From Natrinema salinisoli (GTDB taxonomy: Archaea > Halobacteriota > Halobacteria > Halobacteriales > Natrialbaceae): a stretch of 64,000 bases of DNA. Position numbers and translations under genes: made by a program. A model generated the notes under the pieces. It saw nothing but the letters and a program-made list of their open reading frames with translations. It did not search any database and was not told where the DNA came from. The stretch is from the NCBI RefSeq assembly GCF_020405205.1, contig NZ_CP084469.1:3100001-3164000 (forward strand), written 5' to 3'. Of the stretch, positions 16,594-24,803 are shown one piece after another; within the stretch, counting starts at the first letter, position 1; every line of letters starts with the position of its first letter.

Positions 16594-17802
16594 TCAGCCG
16601 CCGATCACCGTCTCGAACAGCTGATAGAGGCCGTACCCGACGACGACGGAGCTGCCCAGCGTGAGCAGCCAGAAGGTGAGCGTGACGCCGATTTTGCGCC
16701 GCGAAACGCCTGCCGACCCGCCGGCCAGCCCGCCGCCGATGACGCCGGAGAGGATGATGTTGTTGAGCGAGACGGGAATCCCGAGCGCGATCGCCAACTG
16801 GGCGATAATGAAGCCCGGAACCAGCGCCGCGATCGACCGCCGGACGCCGAGCTGGGCGTACTCTCTGGAAGTCGCCTGCAACAGCCGAGGCGCGCCCATC
16901 CAGGCTCCGGCGAGGATACCGGACGCTCCGATCGCGAGCAGGACGATTCCCGGTAGGCCGAGTTGGACCCGAAAGAGGTTCTCGAGCGGTCCCGTCGCGA
17001 GTCCGACCTGCGAGCCGCCCGAGGAGAAGGCGACGATGCCGCCGAGCACGAGGAGGAACGAGCGGATACCGCTCTCGACGGAGACGCGGACGCGCTCGCG
17101 AACCCAGTAGAAGGCGAGTACTCCGGCGGCGATCGTCACGACGACGGTACCGAGATCGACGCCGGCGGCGAGTGTCGGGCCACCGCCGAACAGGCGGGAG
17201 ACGAACCCGGCGAGGGTGCCCTGATCGGCGGTCGGATCGGGGATCACGCCCAGGCGGACGTTGGCGACGATCGCCCCGACGACGCCGGCCAGCAGCGGGA
17301 CGCCGACGGTTTCGGGGACGTCGTCGCGTCGCAGGACCGTCGCCGTCGCGTACGCTAATCCGCCGGACATGATAGGGACTAGCAGCCAGAACGCTCCCAG
17401 CCGCCGGTAGGTCGCTACCGCCGGGTCGCCGCCGAGCGAAAGGCCGGCACCGACCATCGCGCCGGTCGTCGCGAACGCCGCCGGAATCGGATACCGCGTG
17501 TAGATGCCGATCGCCATGAACGTCGCCGCGGTGAGCAGCCCCGCGGTGGCGGCGAGGGGCGTGATCGTGACGCCGTCGATCAGGTCCGCGCCGACGGTCT
17601 CGGAGATGCTGCCGCCCTGCATGAGCGCACCCGCGGCCGCGAGCAGCCCGATGAGGAACGCCGCCTGCATCGTCGAGATGGCGTTCGCGCCGATCGCGGG
17701 TGCAAAGGGCGGTGAGTTGCTGTTCGCCCCGAGCACCCACGCCATGAACAGACAGGTCAGGACGGCGGCTCCGACGAGTGCTGCAAAGGACAGTGCAACC
17801 AT
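16594..17802 (-). CDS. Inorganic phosphate transporter, PiT family
   Basis: The 402-residue integral membrane carrier has about ten hydrophobic segments and the duplicated PiT signature. The first copy reads FMAWVLGANSNSPPFAPAIG and the second region contains VSLNNIILSGVIGGGLAGGS. PiT proteins import phosphate (often as metal-phosphate) with cation coupling. The ATG at 17802 gives a proper first transmembrane helix. It is divergent from a secreted alkaline phosphatase, so the two probably serve phosphate scavenging together. No specific phosphate-response box could be recognised. Confidence 0.9.
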   Translation of the reverse strand: MVALSFAALVGAAVLTCLFMAWVLGANSNSPPFAPAIGANAISTMQAAFLIGLLAAAGALMQGGSISETVGADLIDGVTITPLAATAGLLTAATFMAIGIYTRYPIPAAFATTGAMVGAGLSLGGDPAVATYRRLGAFWLLVPIMSGGLAYATATVLRRDDVPETVGVPLLAGVVGAIVANVRLGVIPDPTADQGTLAGFVSRLFGGGPTLAAGVDLGTVVVTIAAGVLAFYWVRERVRVSVESGIRSFLLVLGGIVAFSSGGSQVGLATGPLENLFRVQLGLPGIVLLAIGASGILAGAWMGAPRLLQATSREYAQLGVRRSIAALVPGFIIAQLAIALGIPVSLNNIILSGVIGGGLAGGSAGVSRRKIGVTLTFWLLTLGSSVVVGYGLYQLFETVIGG

Positions 17803-18043
17803 TCCGTCGGTCGAGGTTCCACGAGGCGGCGGAAAAGGATTCCTACGGGTTCCGTGTGTCCTTCCGGCAGCCCGCTCTCGAGGATCACCCCTCGCTGGCT
17901 TCCCCACGGTCCCGGTTATCCCGAGTACCGGCTCGTACCGACAGACCGCTCGAGCGGTCGGCTGAGGCGTTCTCTTTCGGGTTGTCCCGTCTCCCGTCGT
18001 CGAATATCGTCGACTACTGATCTCTATAGCAACTTACCGATCG

Positions 18044-18053
18044 ATAATATAAA
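18044..18053 (+). promoter_or_regulatory. TATA box of the alkaline phosphatase gene
   Basis: ATAATATAAA in a short A/T-rich island, 38 bases before the ATG at 18091, placing the predicted transcription start roughly 10-15 bases before the coding start. Confidence 0.6.
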
Positions 18054-18090
18054 CAATAATGAATGGGGTCGTGGAGCCTCCGCATGCACT

Positions 18091-19656
18091 ATGCGACGAC
18101 GACAATTCGTTACGGCCCTGGGTGCGACTGGACTGCTCGGTGCAACCGGATCGGCCGGCGCACAATCCGACGTCTCCGCCAATCATCTCGGAGGGGGCGT
18201 CGAGAACGTGATCGTCCTGATCGGCGACGGCATGGGGTTCGATCCGATCGAAGTCACGTCGGTCGTCCACGGCGACCTCTCGCTGCAGTCGATGACCGGC
18301 GTCGGCTACACGCGGACCAACTCCCGAAGCGGCGAGGTGACCGACTCGGCGGCCGCCGGCACCGCGCTCGCGACCGGTCACAAGGCGAACAACGGACAGA
18401 TTTCGGTCCGCGGCGACGCGGACGACGACGATCCGACGCCGCTGCTGACCCAGCTCGAACTCGCACAGGCGCGGGGCAAAGCGACCGGACTGGTCTCGAC
18501 GACCCGAATCACCCACGCTACGCCGGCCGCCTACGCCTCGCACGTCCCCGATCGCGACATGGAGGCGACGATCGCAGCGCAATACGCCAACAGCGACGTC
18601 GACGTGCTCATGGGCGGCGGTCGCCGCGAGTTCGACGACGACCTGCTCGAGCGGATGCGAGGAGCGGGCTACGAGGTCCTGTTCGACGCGGACGACCTCG
18701 AGGCAGCGAGCGGCGACAGGCTACTCGGGCTGTTCGACGACAGCCACGTCACCTACACGCTCGATCGCGACGAGTCGATCCCGTCGCTGTCCGAGATGAC
18801 CGCCGCCGCCGTCGATCGGCTCGAGGACGAGGACGACGGCTTCTTCCTGATGGTCGAGGGCGGGCGCATCGATCACGCCGAGCACGGGAACGACATCCAG
18901 ACGACGGTCGCTGAGACCGAAGCGTTCGACGAGGTCGTCGACTGGGCGCTCGAGTACGCCGAGACTCGCGACGACACGCTGGTCGTCGTCACGTCCGACC
19001 ACGAGACGGGCGGCCTGGCGACCGGCAGCGGCTACGGCTCGCCGATCGAGGCCGAAGCGATCCGCAACGCCGAGGCGAGCAACGCGGCCATCGCTGCGGC
19101 CATCGAGGAGGGGACCCCGATCCGCGAGGCGGTCGAAGGACGCGTCGACGTCGCCCTCACCGACGAGGACGTCGAACGGATCGCGGATGCCAAAGATGCC
19201 GACGGTCCTTTCGCCCTCTCGAACGCACTCGGGGCGGTCCTCTCCGACCACCTCGGCGTCTCGTGGGCCTCGAACGTCCACACCGGCCCGGCCCAGACGG
19301 TGATGGCCGCCGGACCTCACGTCGACCCGTTCAACGGCTGGATCCACCACACCGATCTCTCGGTGACCCTCGCCGCCCTGTTGCTGTTCGGTCGACTCCC
19401 CCGCGTCTCCGATTCCCAGCGCGAATTCTGGGAGCGCAAGATCGTCCGGAAGGGACCCTCGAGCCGGCTCGACGCCTGGCTCGCCCTCGAGTACGTCGGC
19501 CCCGCCACCGACGACCTGACCGAGGCGCTCGACGTCGACGGAAACGGCGTCGTCGACTACCGGGATATTCTCCTGATTCTCGAGGGAGACGCCCCGTCGC
19601 CGTCGGCGGAGGCCGGCCGCCGCCGCGAGGCGATCGGCTCGGTTCACGACCTCTGA
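18091..19656 (+). CDS. Secreted alkaline phosphatase with Tat signal and dockerin-like C-terminus
   Basis: The 521-residue protein begins MRRRQFVTALGATGLLG, a twin-arginine signal ending near AGAQSD. The phosphatase core has metal site VIVLIGDGMGFDP, nucleophile Ser in TDSAAAGTALATGHK, the segment VEGGRIDHAEHGND and late metal ligands TSDHETGG. These are PhoA-family features. Near the C-terminus LDVDGNGVVDYRDILLI is an EF-hand/dockerin-type calcium loop, present once rather than as the usual duplicate. It is expected to hydrolyse phosphomonoesters outside the cell and feed the divergent PiT transporter. Confidence 0.92.
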   Translation: MRRRQFVTALGATGLLGATGSAGAQSDVSANHLGGGVENVIVLIGDGMGFDPIEVTSVVHGDLSLQSMTGVGYTRTNSRSGEVTDSAAAGTALATGHKANNGQISVRGDADDDDPTPLLTQLELAQARGKATGLVSTTRITHATPAAYASHVPDRDMEATIAAQYANSDVDVLMGGGRREFDDDLLERMRGAGYEVLFDADDLEAASGDRLLGLFDDSHVTYTLDRDESIPSLSEMTAAAVDRLEDEDDGFFLMVEGGRIDHAEHGNDIQTTVAETEAFDEVVDWALEYAETRDDTLVVVTSDHETGGLATGSGYGSPIEAEAIRNAEASNAAIAAAIEEGTPIREAVEGRVDVALTDEDVERIADAKDADGPFALSNALGAVLSDHLGVSWASNVHTGPAQTVMAAGPHVDPFNGWIHHTDLSVTLAALLLFGRLPRVSDSQREFWERKIVRKGPSSRLDAWLALEYVGPATDDLTEALDVDGNGVVDYRDILLILEGDAPSPSAEAGRRREAIGSVHDL

Positions 19657-19691
19657 ACGCGGACTCCGTCGCTCGCCGTTACCCGCCCCAC

Positions 19692-19697
19692 TTTTTT
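19692..19697 (+). terminator. T-tract terminator between convergent genes
   Basis: Six T residues 35 bases after the phosphatase stop, in the 64-base gap before the convergent methyltransferase stop. Confidence 0.5.
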
Positions 19698-19720
19698 GTG
19701 CCGGCCCTGAAACCGTCTCG

Positions 19721-20506
19721 CTACCGATCCGGTTCCGGATCCGACTTCGCCAGAACCGCTCTGTAGTGTGCCCCGGTCCGCAGGACGTCGGTCACGGTCC
19801 ACGGCGTCCCCGTCGTCGCCTCGCGGAACCGTTCGGGCGAGCACAGCAGGAACTGTAGCGTTCGCCCGACCTCCCGATATCGTTCTCCGTCCGCCGTCTC
19901 GCGTTCGAACTCGAGGTGGAAACACCGGTGAGCGATCCCGTCGCGGGGATCGGACCGGTAGCCGAAGAATACCTCGTCCAACCGCGTCGGATCGTAGTTG
20001 TCGACGACGGCGACCCCCGCGTCGTCGGTGACGCGAGCGAAGTCGGCGAGCAATTCGCGGATGCCGGCCAGCGAGCGGCCGAGTCCGATCTGGGTACCGA
20101 CGGCGTGGACGGCCCCGAACGCGCCCGTTTCGACGGGGAGATCGAACATGTCGCCGACGAAAACGTCCTCGAGCCCGCGTGCACGGGCCGTTCGCACGGC
20201 GTTCGGACTCGCATCGACGCCGACCGCGTCGACGCCCCGATCGGCCCACCAGAGGAGGTGTTTCCCCGCGCCACAGCCCACGTCGAGGACCGGTTCGTAG
20301 TCGGTCAATCGCTCGAGGAGATCGATCGTCTCCGACTCCCAGGATTCCGAACTCGAGAAGTAGAACTCGGCGACGGAGCCGTCCTGTACGTCCGCGCCGT
20401 CGCGATAGGTCAGCCGACCCGGCGTATCGCGGTGGTGAGCGAGCATGGCTCGTCCCAGCGGGTCCGCCGGTCGTGTCCCAGTTCGTTCGGGGCTGGTCCG
20501 TTCCAT
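19721..20506 (-). CDS. Class I SAM-dependent methyltransferase (261 aa)
   Basis: Rossmann-fold methyltransferase. SAM motif I is VLDVGCGAGKHLLWW, followed by the acidic turn GVDASPNAV and motif II-like GDMFDLPVETGAFGAV. The N-terminal region SVAEFYFSSSESWESET and the later DPRDGIAHRCFHLEFE are conserved-looking substrate regions. The ATG at 20506 is preferred over 20542 because a TATA-like TTTTATTA on the minus strand lies about 25 bases before it. The substrate is unknown. Confidence 0.85.
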   Translation of the reverse strand: MERTSPERTGTRPADPLGRAMLAHHRDTPGRLTYRDGADVQDGSVAEFYFSSSESWESETIDLLERLTDYEPVLDVGCGAGKHLLWWADRGVDAVGVDASPNAVRTARARGLEDVFVGDMFDLPVETGAFGAVHAVGTQIGLGRSLAGIRELLADFARVTDDAGVAVVDNYDPTRLDEVFFGYRSDPRDGIAHRCFHLEFERETADGERYREVGRTLQFLLCSPERFREATTGTPWTVTDVLRTGAHYRAVLAKSDPEPDR

Positions 20507-20668
20507 GCTCGAGTCGAAGATCCGATGGATAATAAAATCCATATGACATGTGGTATCTGGTATCGCAAACCACGGCTAGCGGTCAGAACGTTCGATCCGC
20601 CCGTTCGGTACGATCTCGCGTGGCTGCCGACCGCTAACGATTTACGCAGTTCGTCCGAACTCCAACCC

Positions 20669-20914
20669 ATGAAAGTCGAATTCGACGAGGACACCTGTAT
20701 CGGGATGTTCCAGTGCGTCGCGGAGTGGGACGCGTTCGAGAAGGACAAATCGAAGGGGAAGGCGATTCTCGCGGACAGCGAGGAGGTCGAGGACGGTGTC
20801 TTCGTCCGTGAAGTCCCCGACGACGCGGAACTCGACGCGAAGTTCGCCGCCCGCTCGTGTCCCGTCGACGCGATCAAAATTTACGACGACGACGGCGAAC
20901 AACTGATTCCCTGA
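20669..20914 (+). CDS. Small ferredoxin with three cluster cysteines
   Basis: The 81-residue protein has Cys10, Cys16 (CIGMFQC) and Cys64 in RSCPVDAI. The usual fourth Cys (CxxCxxC pattern) is absent, so a [3Fe-4S] cluster is expected rather than [4Fe-4S]. The insertion between the halves is strongly acidic, as usual in halophiles. It is a soluble one-electron carrier; its partner is not evident from neighbours, which are a methyltransferase and malate dehydrogenase. Confidence 0.85.
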   Translation: MKVEFDEDTCIGMFQCVAEWDAFEKDKSKGKAILADSEEVEDGVFVREVPDDAELDAKFAARSCPVDAIKIYDDDGEQLIP

Positions 20915-21089
20915 GACGACGCCATCGCTCCCTTCCTCTCCGTTTCTCTCAGCGTCCCAGTGCCGCATCCACTAACGCCGATTCGACCGTCCGGAGCAAC
21001 GTCGACGCCGCGCTCTCCGAATACGACACTGAATCCGGACTACCAGCTCGGCATTCGACTGCGAAAAATCGGTCGGAGAGAGATGTCGG

Positions 21090-22004
21090 CTACGAAATCT
21101 TGTCGTACTGCTCGGAGAGCTTCTCGGCGGCCTCGCCGAGCTGGTTGCGCTCGTACTCGGTCAGGTCCCACTCGACGATCTCCTCGATGCCGTCGGAGCC
21201 GAGCCTGGCCGGCACGCCGAAGGCGGTGTCCTCGTGGCCGAACTCGCCCTCGAGCGTAACGCTCGCGGGGAGCACCTCGCCGGTGTCGCGCAGGATGGCC
21301 TCGACCATGTGCCCGACGCCGGTCGCCGGGCCCCACTCGGTCGCGCCTTTCTTTTCGATGACGTTCATCGCGGAGGTCTGGAGCTCCTCGAGGAGCTCGT
21401 CCTTTTCGTCCTCGTCGAATTCGGGATCGCGGCCGTCGACGCGGACCTTCGAGAAGACGGGAACCTGCGCGTCGCCGTGTTCCCCGAGGATGGTCGCCTC
21501 GACGTTCCGGACGGGCGCGTCGAAGCGCTGTGAGATGACGTAGCGGAACCGGGCGGAGTCGAGCCGGCCACCGAAGCCGATTACCTTCTCGCGGGCGCGG
21601 TCGCCCGTCTCGTAGAGGTGGCGGTTCAGCAGGTCGACCGGGTTCGACGTCGTCACCGTGATGAAATCGTCGTTGTGCTCGGCCAGCGACGAGCCGATGT
21701 CCTCCATGATCGGCGCGTTGTCTCCGGCCAGATCGATCCGGGTCTGGCCCGGCTGGCGCGGGATCCCCGCGGTGATGACGACGACGTCCGATCCTGCGGT
21801 GTCCTCGTAGCCGCCCTGTCGGATCGTCGTGTTCGAGTCGTAGGCGACGCCGTGGTTCGCGTCGGCGGCCTGTCCGACCGTGTCGTCTTCCTTGTCCGGA
21901 ATGTCCACGAAGACGAGTTCGTCCGCGACGTCCCGAAGCGCGATGTTGTAGCCTGCGGCGGCCCCGACCGTCCCGGCCGCGCCGACCACGCTAACTTTCG
22001 TCAT
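21090..22004 (-). CDS. mdh: Malate dehydrogenase (LDH-like, haloarchaeal)
   Basis: The 304-residue enzyme interconverts malate and oxaloacetate with NAD+. The N-terminus carries [19 protein letters not shown] and the acidic NAD-selecting segment [37 protein letters not shown] and the catalytic His loop [13 protein letters not shown] complete the pattern. It belongs to the LDH-like MDH group typical of haloarchaea. The ATG at 22004 gives the normal family start. It lies divergent from the TIGR00725-type gene. Confidence 0.95.
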   Translation of the reverse strand: MTKVSVVGAAGTVGAAAGYNIALRDVADELVFVDIPDKEDDTVGQAADANHGVAYDSNTTIRQGGYEDTAGSDVVVITAGIPRQPGQTRIDLAGDNAPIMEDIGSSLAEHNDDFITVTTSNPVDLLNRHLYETGDRAREKVIGFGGRLDSARFRYVISQRFDAPVRNVEATILGEHGDAQVPVFSKVRVDGRDPEFDEDEKDELLEELQTSAMNVIEKKGATEWGPATGVGHMVEAILRDTGEVLPASVTLEGEFGHEDTAFGVPARLGSDGIEEIVEWDLTEYERNQLGEAAEKLSEQYDKIS

Positions 22005-22185
22005 ACCACGTAATGCTTCCCCATCCCACACGTTAAATCCGTCGAAACCTCTGACTTCGTACCGTTTCGACGATGAATATTTCGACGACTGTCGTATCCA
22101 ATCTCGTTCTCGAGGACCCGGATCGAACGGTCCGGTTCGACTCGAGACCGAATCGATGATAGCCACTGCTCGCGGCTACTCCTGT

Positions 22186-22650
22186 ATGCGCGTCAGCGTC
22201 ATCGGCGGCGGAGCGATCACGGACGAACAGGCGGCCCGCGCGGAAGCGGTCGGACGCGAACTCGCCGCCCGGGACCACACGGTCGTCTGCGGCGGTCGCG
22301 GCGGGACGATGGAAGCCGTCTGCCGCGGCGCGAAAACCGAGGGCGGCACCACGATCGGTATCCTCCCGGGTGAGCGCCCGGAAGCGGCGAACGACTACGT
22401 CGACCACCCCGTCGCGACCGGGATCGGCCACGCCCGGAACGCGCTCGTCCCGCTGAACGGCGACGCGGTCGTCGCGCTCGCCGGCGGCGTCGGCACGCTC
22501 TCGGAGATCGGCTTCGCCGGCATCTACGATCGACCCGTCGTCGGCCTCGAGACCCACGACGTCTCGACCCTCGATATCGATCTCGAGACCGTCGAAACCC
22601 CTGCTGAAGCCGTCAACGCCGTCGAACGGGCTCTCGAGCACCGATCCTGA
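22186..22650 (+). CDS. TIGR00725/LOG-like Rossmann-fold protein
   Basis: The 154-residue protein has N-terminal VSVIGGGAITDEQAARAE, the middle HTVVCGGRGGTMEAVCRGA and the nucleotide-binding loop VVALAGGVGTLSEIGFA. This is the SLOG-type lysine-decarboxylase-like fold with the GGVGT variant of the PGGxGT motif. The start at 22186 (MRVSVIGG) is preferred to the earlier ATG at 22156 because the family begins at this strand. The related LOG enzymes cleave nucleotide-ribose bonds, but the activity of this subgroup is not established. Confidence 0.85.
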   Translation: MRVSVIGGGAITDEQAARAEAVGRELAARDHTVVCGGRGGTMEAVCRGAKTEGGTTIGILPGERPEAANDYVDHPVATGIGHARNALVPLNGDAVVALAGGVGTLSEIGFAGIYDRPVVGLETHDVSTLDIDLETVETPAEAVNAVERALEHRS

Positions 22651-22761
22651 CTCGTGGCTGCTACTGCGCTGGTACCCGGTCGATCCCGTCCCGTCCGGGT
22701 CGTCGGTTCGACCGTCCGATCCTTCGCAGCTTTTTCGATGGTCCGCCGTCTCTAGGCGACT

Positions 22762-23511
22762 ATGAGCGACTTCGACAAGGAAGCCGAGCGCGAGAAACTT
22801 CGAGAGAAGTACGAACAGGACAAAGAAGAGCGCAAGGCGACCCAGCGAATGAGCGACCTGCTGCTCAAAGGGGCGACGATGACCAACGCCCACTGCGGGA
22901 CCTGCGGCGATCCGCTCTTTCAAGAGAACGGCACGACCTTCTGTCCCAGCTGTCACGGGAATCCCGACGCCGTCCAGGGAACGGATCTCGAGGCCCAGCC
23001 GGCCGAGGAGGGGCCGGCTGACGGCGAGACCGCCGCGACCGACACCGAACGGACCGAGGGGGCGGACGCATCGCCGGCCAACGCTGCCGACAGTGACGCT
23101 CGTTCGGTATCGTCCGGAGAAAACGCAACCGACGACACCGCTTCGGACCCACGCCAGCAACCCCAGCCGCCGCGATCCGATACGGACGCGTCGGTCGCGG
23201 AGTCACAGTCCCGATCGACGTCCCCGTCCCCGGCGGGCCGAGCCGAGCAGCCGACCCCGTCCCGGTCCGACGCCGGTTCGTCCGATTCCGGTTCCTCGAG
23301 TGCACCCGCCGACGGCCGCCGATCCGGTTCGGGAACGCATCGAACGGCCCCCGTACCGACCGACGGCGATCTCGAGGCCGCCCACGGTGCGCTCGTCCGA
23401 TCCCTCGAGAGATTCGCCGAAGAAGCGGCCCAGACGGACGATCCCCGCTACGCGAAGGACTGCCTCGAGGCGGCCCGCGAAGCCGCCGAGACGCTGTCGG
23501 TGCTCCGCTGA
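22762..23511 (+). CDS. Sjogren's syndrome/scleroderma autoantigen 1 (p27)-family zinc-ribbon protein
   Basis: The 249-residue protein begins with a charged helix (about 1-35). A zinc ribbon follows (CGTCGDPLFQENGTTFCPSC, residues about 50-69) with preceding MSDLLLKGATMTNAHC, the hallmark of the autoantigen p27 family. A low-complexity Ser/Asp/Ala linker of about 120 residues then leads to a C-terminal helical hairpin (LEAAHGALVRSLERFAEEA, CLEAAREAAETLSVL). The molecular role in archaea is unknown. Confidence 0.85.
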   Translation: MSDFDKEAEREKLREKYEQDKEERKATQRMSDLLLKGATMTNAHCGTCGDPLFQENGTTFCPSCHGNPDAVQGTDLEAQPAEEGPADGETAATDTERTEGADASPANAADSDARSVSSGENATDDTASDPRQQPQPPRSDTDASVAESQSRSTSPSPAGRAEQPTPSRSDAGSSDSGSSSAPADGRRSGSGTHRTAPVPTDGDLEAAHGALVRSLERFAEEAAQTDDPRYAKDCLEAAREAAETLSVLR

Positions 23512-23883
23512 GGGCGATCCGCCGTACGCGCTACCGAGGCCATCGCGTTCTCGCTTCCGTGCGTTCGAACGCAGTGTCGGATCCAACCGGTTCCTCGCCA
23601 TCGTTTTTCGACCGTCGAGTCCGTCGCTCGAGTCGGTCTCGACGATGAAGTCTCGATATCAATAGATGTATAATACGTAGAATTATACGTGTCTGTAACA
23701 GAACGCACCGCCCCGCTACCGTCGAACGGCCGGCCCCAGTGACGGGAAACGGTTCCACCGAGGACCGATCGGATCGACCGCTCGATCGGCGTCGGAGGCT
23801 CCGTCACGGGTCGCAGAATTCGTTCGACTCGCGGATCGCGGCTTGCGAACGCTTGCCAAGCCCTGGCCCACGGAGGAGAGCTG
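23512..23883. other. Intergenic stretch with promoter but no gene
   Basis: There are 372 bases between the autoantigen-like gene and the PAP2 gene. The first half is unstructured GC-rich sequence. An A/T-rich island at about 23655-23690 carries the inverted repeat described separately. From 23690 to 23883 I find no convincing reading frame, so the PAP2 transcript probably has a leader of nearly 200 bases or a second unseen start. Confidence 0.5.
23668..23688 (+). promoter_or_regulatory. TATA-containing inverted repeat upstream of PAP2 gene
   Basis: GTATAAT and ATTATAC face each other across 7 bases, so the site could place TBP in either direction or bind a dimeric regulator over the TATA box. 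It lies about 200 bases before the PAP2 start. Confidence 0.45.
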
Positions 23884-24738
23884 ATGGCATTAGGATACGT
23901 CACACTCGTCACGATAGCGACCGTCTGTCTCGGCGTTGTAGCGACCTGCGCGCTCTGTGTCCACTCCTCGACGCTCCCGCGAACGACCGCGGAACTTCGG
24001 CATCGGATCCGGACTATCGCGCCGTACCTCGGCGTGATAGGGGTGATTTTGCTGGTAAAACGGTTGACGCACTATCGCAGGTTGGAACTCTCCTACGCGC
24101 TCGATTGGGACCTCACCGACGAGATCTACGCCGTCGAAGGGTCGTTCGTCGCTTCCGTGCAGGACGTCGTCCCCGACGCACTGATCGGATTCTTCTCCGT
24201 GATGTACATGTTCGGGTTTCCGTACCTGTTGGCGACCGCCTTCGTCCTCTACGTCCTCTTGCCGACCCAGCGCCGCGTCAAGGAACTGCTCGTCGCGTTC
24301 GCCCTCAACACGCTGATCGGGTCCCTCTTCTATACAGTGTTTATCGCCTACGGACCGCGCAATCACCTCTCGAGCGTCGACGGGCTGATGTACCAGTTCT
24401 ATCCGCAGACGCAGGAACTCACGGCCGAGATCTCGGCAAATACGAACGTGTTCCCGTCGCTACACACGTCGCTGGCGGTTATCGTGCTCCTGTTCGCCTG
24501 GCGGTCCCGCCGCACGTACCCGCGGTGGTTCTCGATCGCAGCGACCGTGTCGACGTTCGTCGTCTTCTCGACGATGTATCTGGGAATCCACTGGCTGGTC
24601 GACGTCGTCGCGGGCGTCGTACTCGCCGTCTGGTGCGTCCTCACGGCCGAACGAATCGTCGCCCAGGTAGTCGATGACGACCGCGTTCCCGTTTCCGACG
24701 ACGGCGAGGAGCGTATCGCCTCCGAAGTCAGCGACTGA
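23884..24738 (+). CDS. Membrane PAP2-superfamily phosphatase (284 aa)
   Basis: About six hydrophobic segments. The PAP2 motifs appear late: NVFPSLHTSLAVIVLL with the acid/base His, and STMYLGIHWLVDVVAG with the nucleophilic His. The first motif is divergent (PRNHLSS region), as in the inositolphosphotransferase/PAP2_3-like subgroup. It likely removes or exchanges phosphate on lipid or isoprenoid phosphates at the outer membrane face; the substrate cannot be read. It is convergent with hef. Confidence 0.85.
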   Translation: MALGYVTLVTIATVCLGVVATCALCVHSSTLPRTTAELRHRIRTIAPYLGVIGVILLVKRLTHYRRLELSYALDWDLTDEIYAVEGSFVASVQDVVPDALIGFFSVMYMFGFPYLLATAFVLYVLLPTQRRVKELLVAFALNTLIGSLFYTVFIAYGPRNHLSSVDGLMYQFYPQTQELTAEISANTNVFPSLHTSLAVIVLLFAWRSRRTYPRWFSIAATVSTFVVFSTMYLGIHWLVDVVAGVVLAVWCVLTAERIVAQVVDDDRVPVSDDGEERIASEVSD

Positions 24739-24803
24739 CTCGACGGCTCGGGACTCGATTCGTCTCGATTCCGGTCGAATCGGGGCCGCGACGACCGACT
24801 GCG

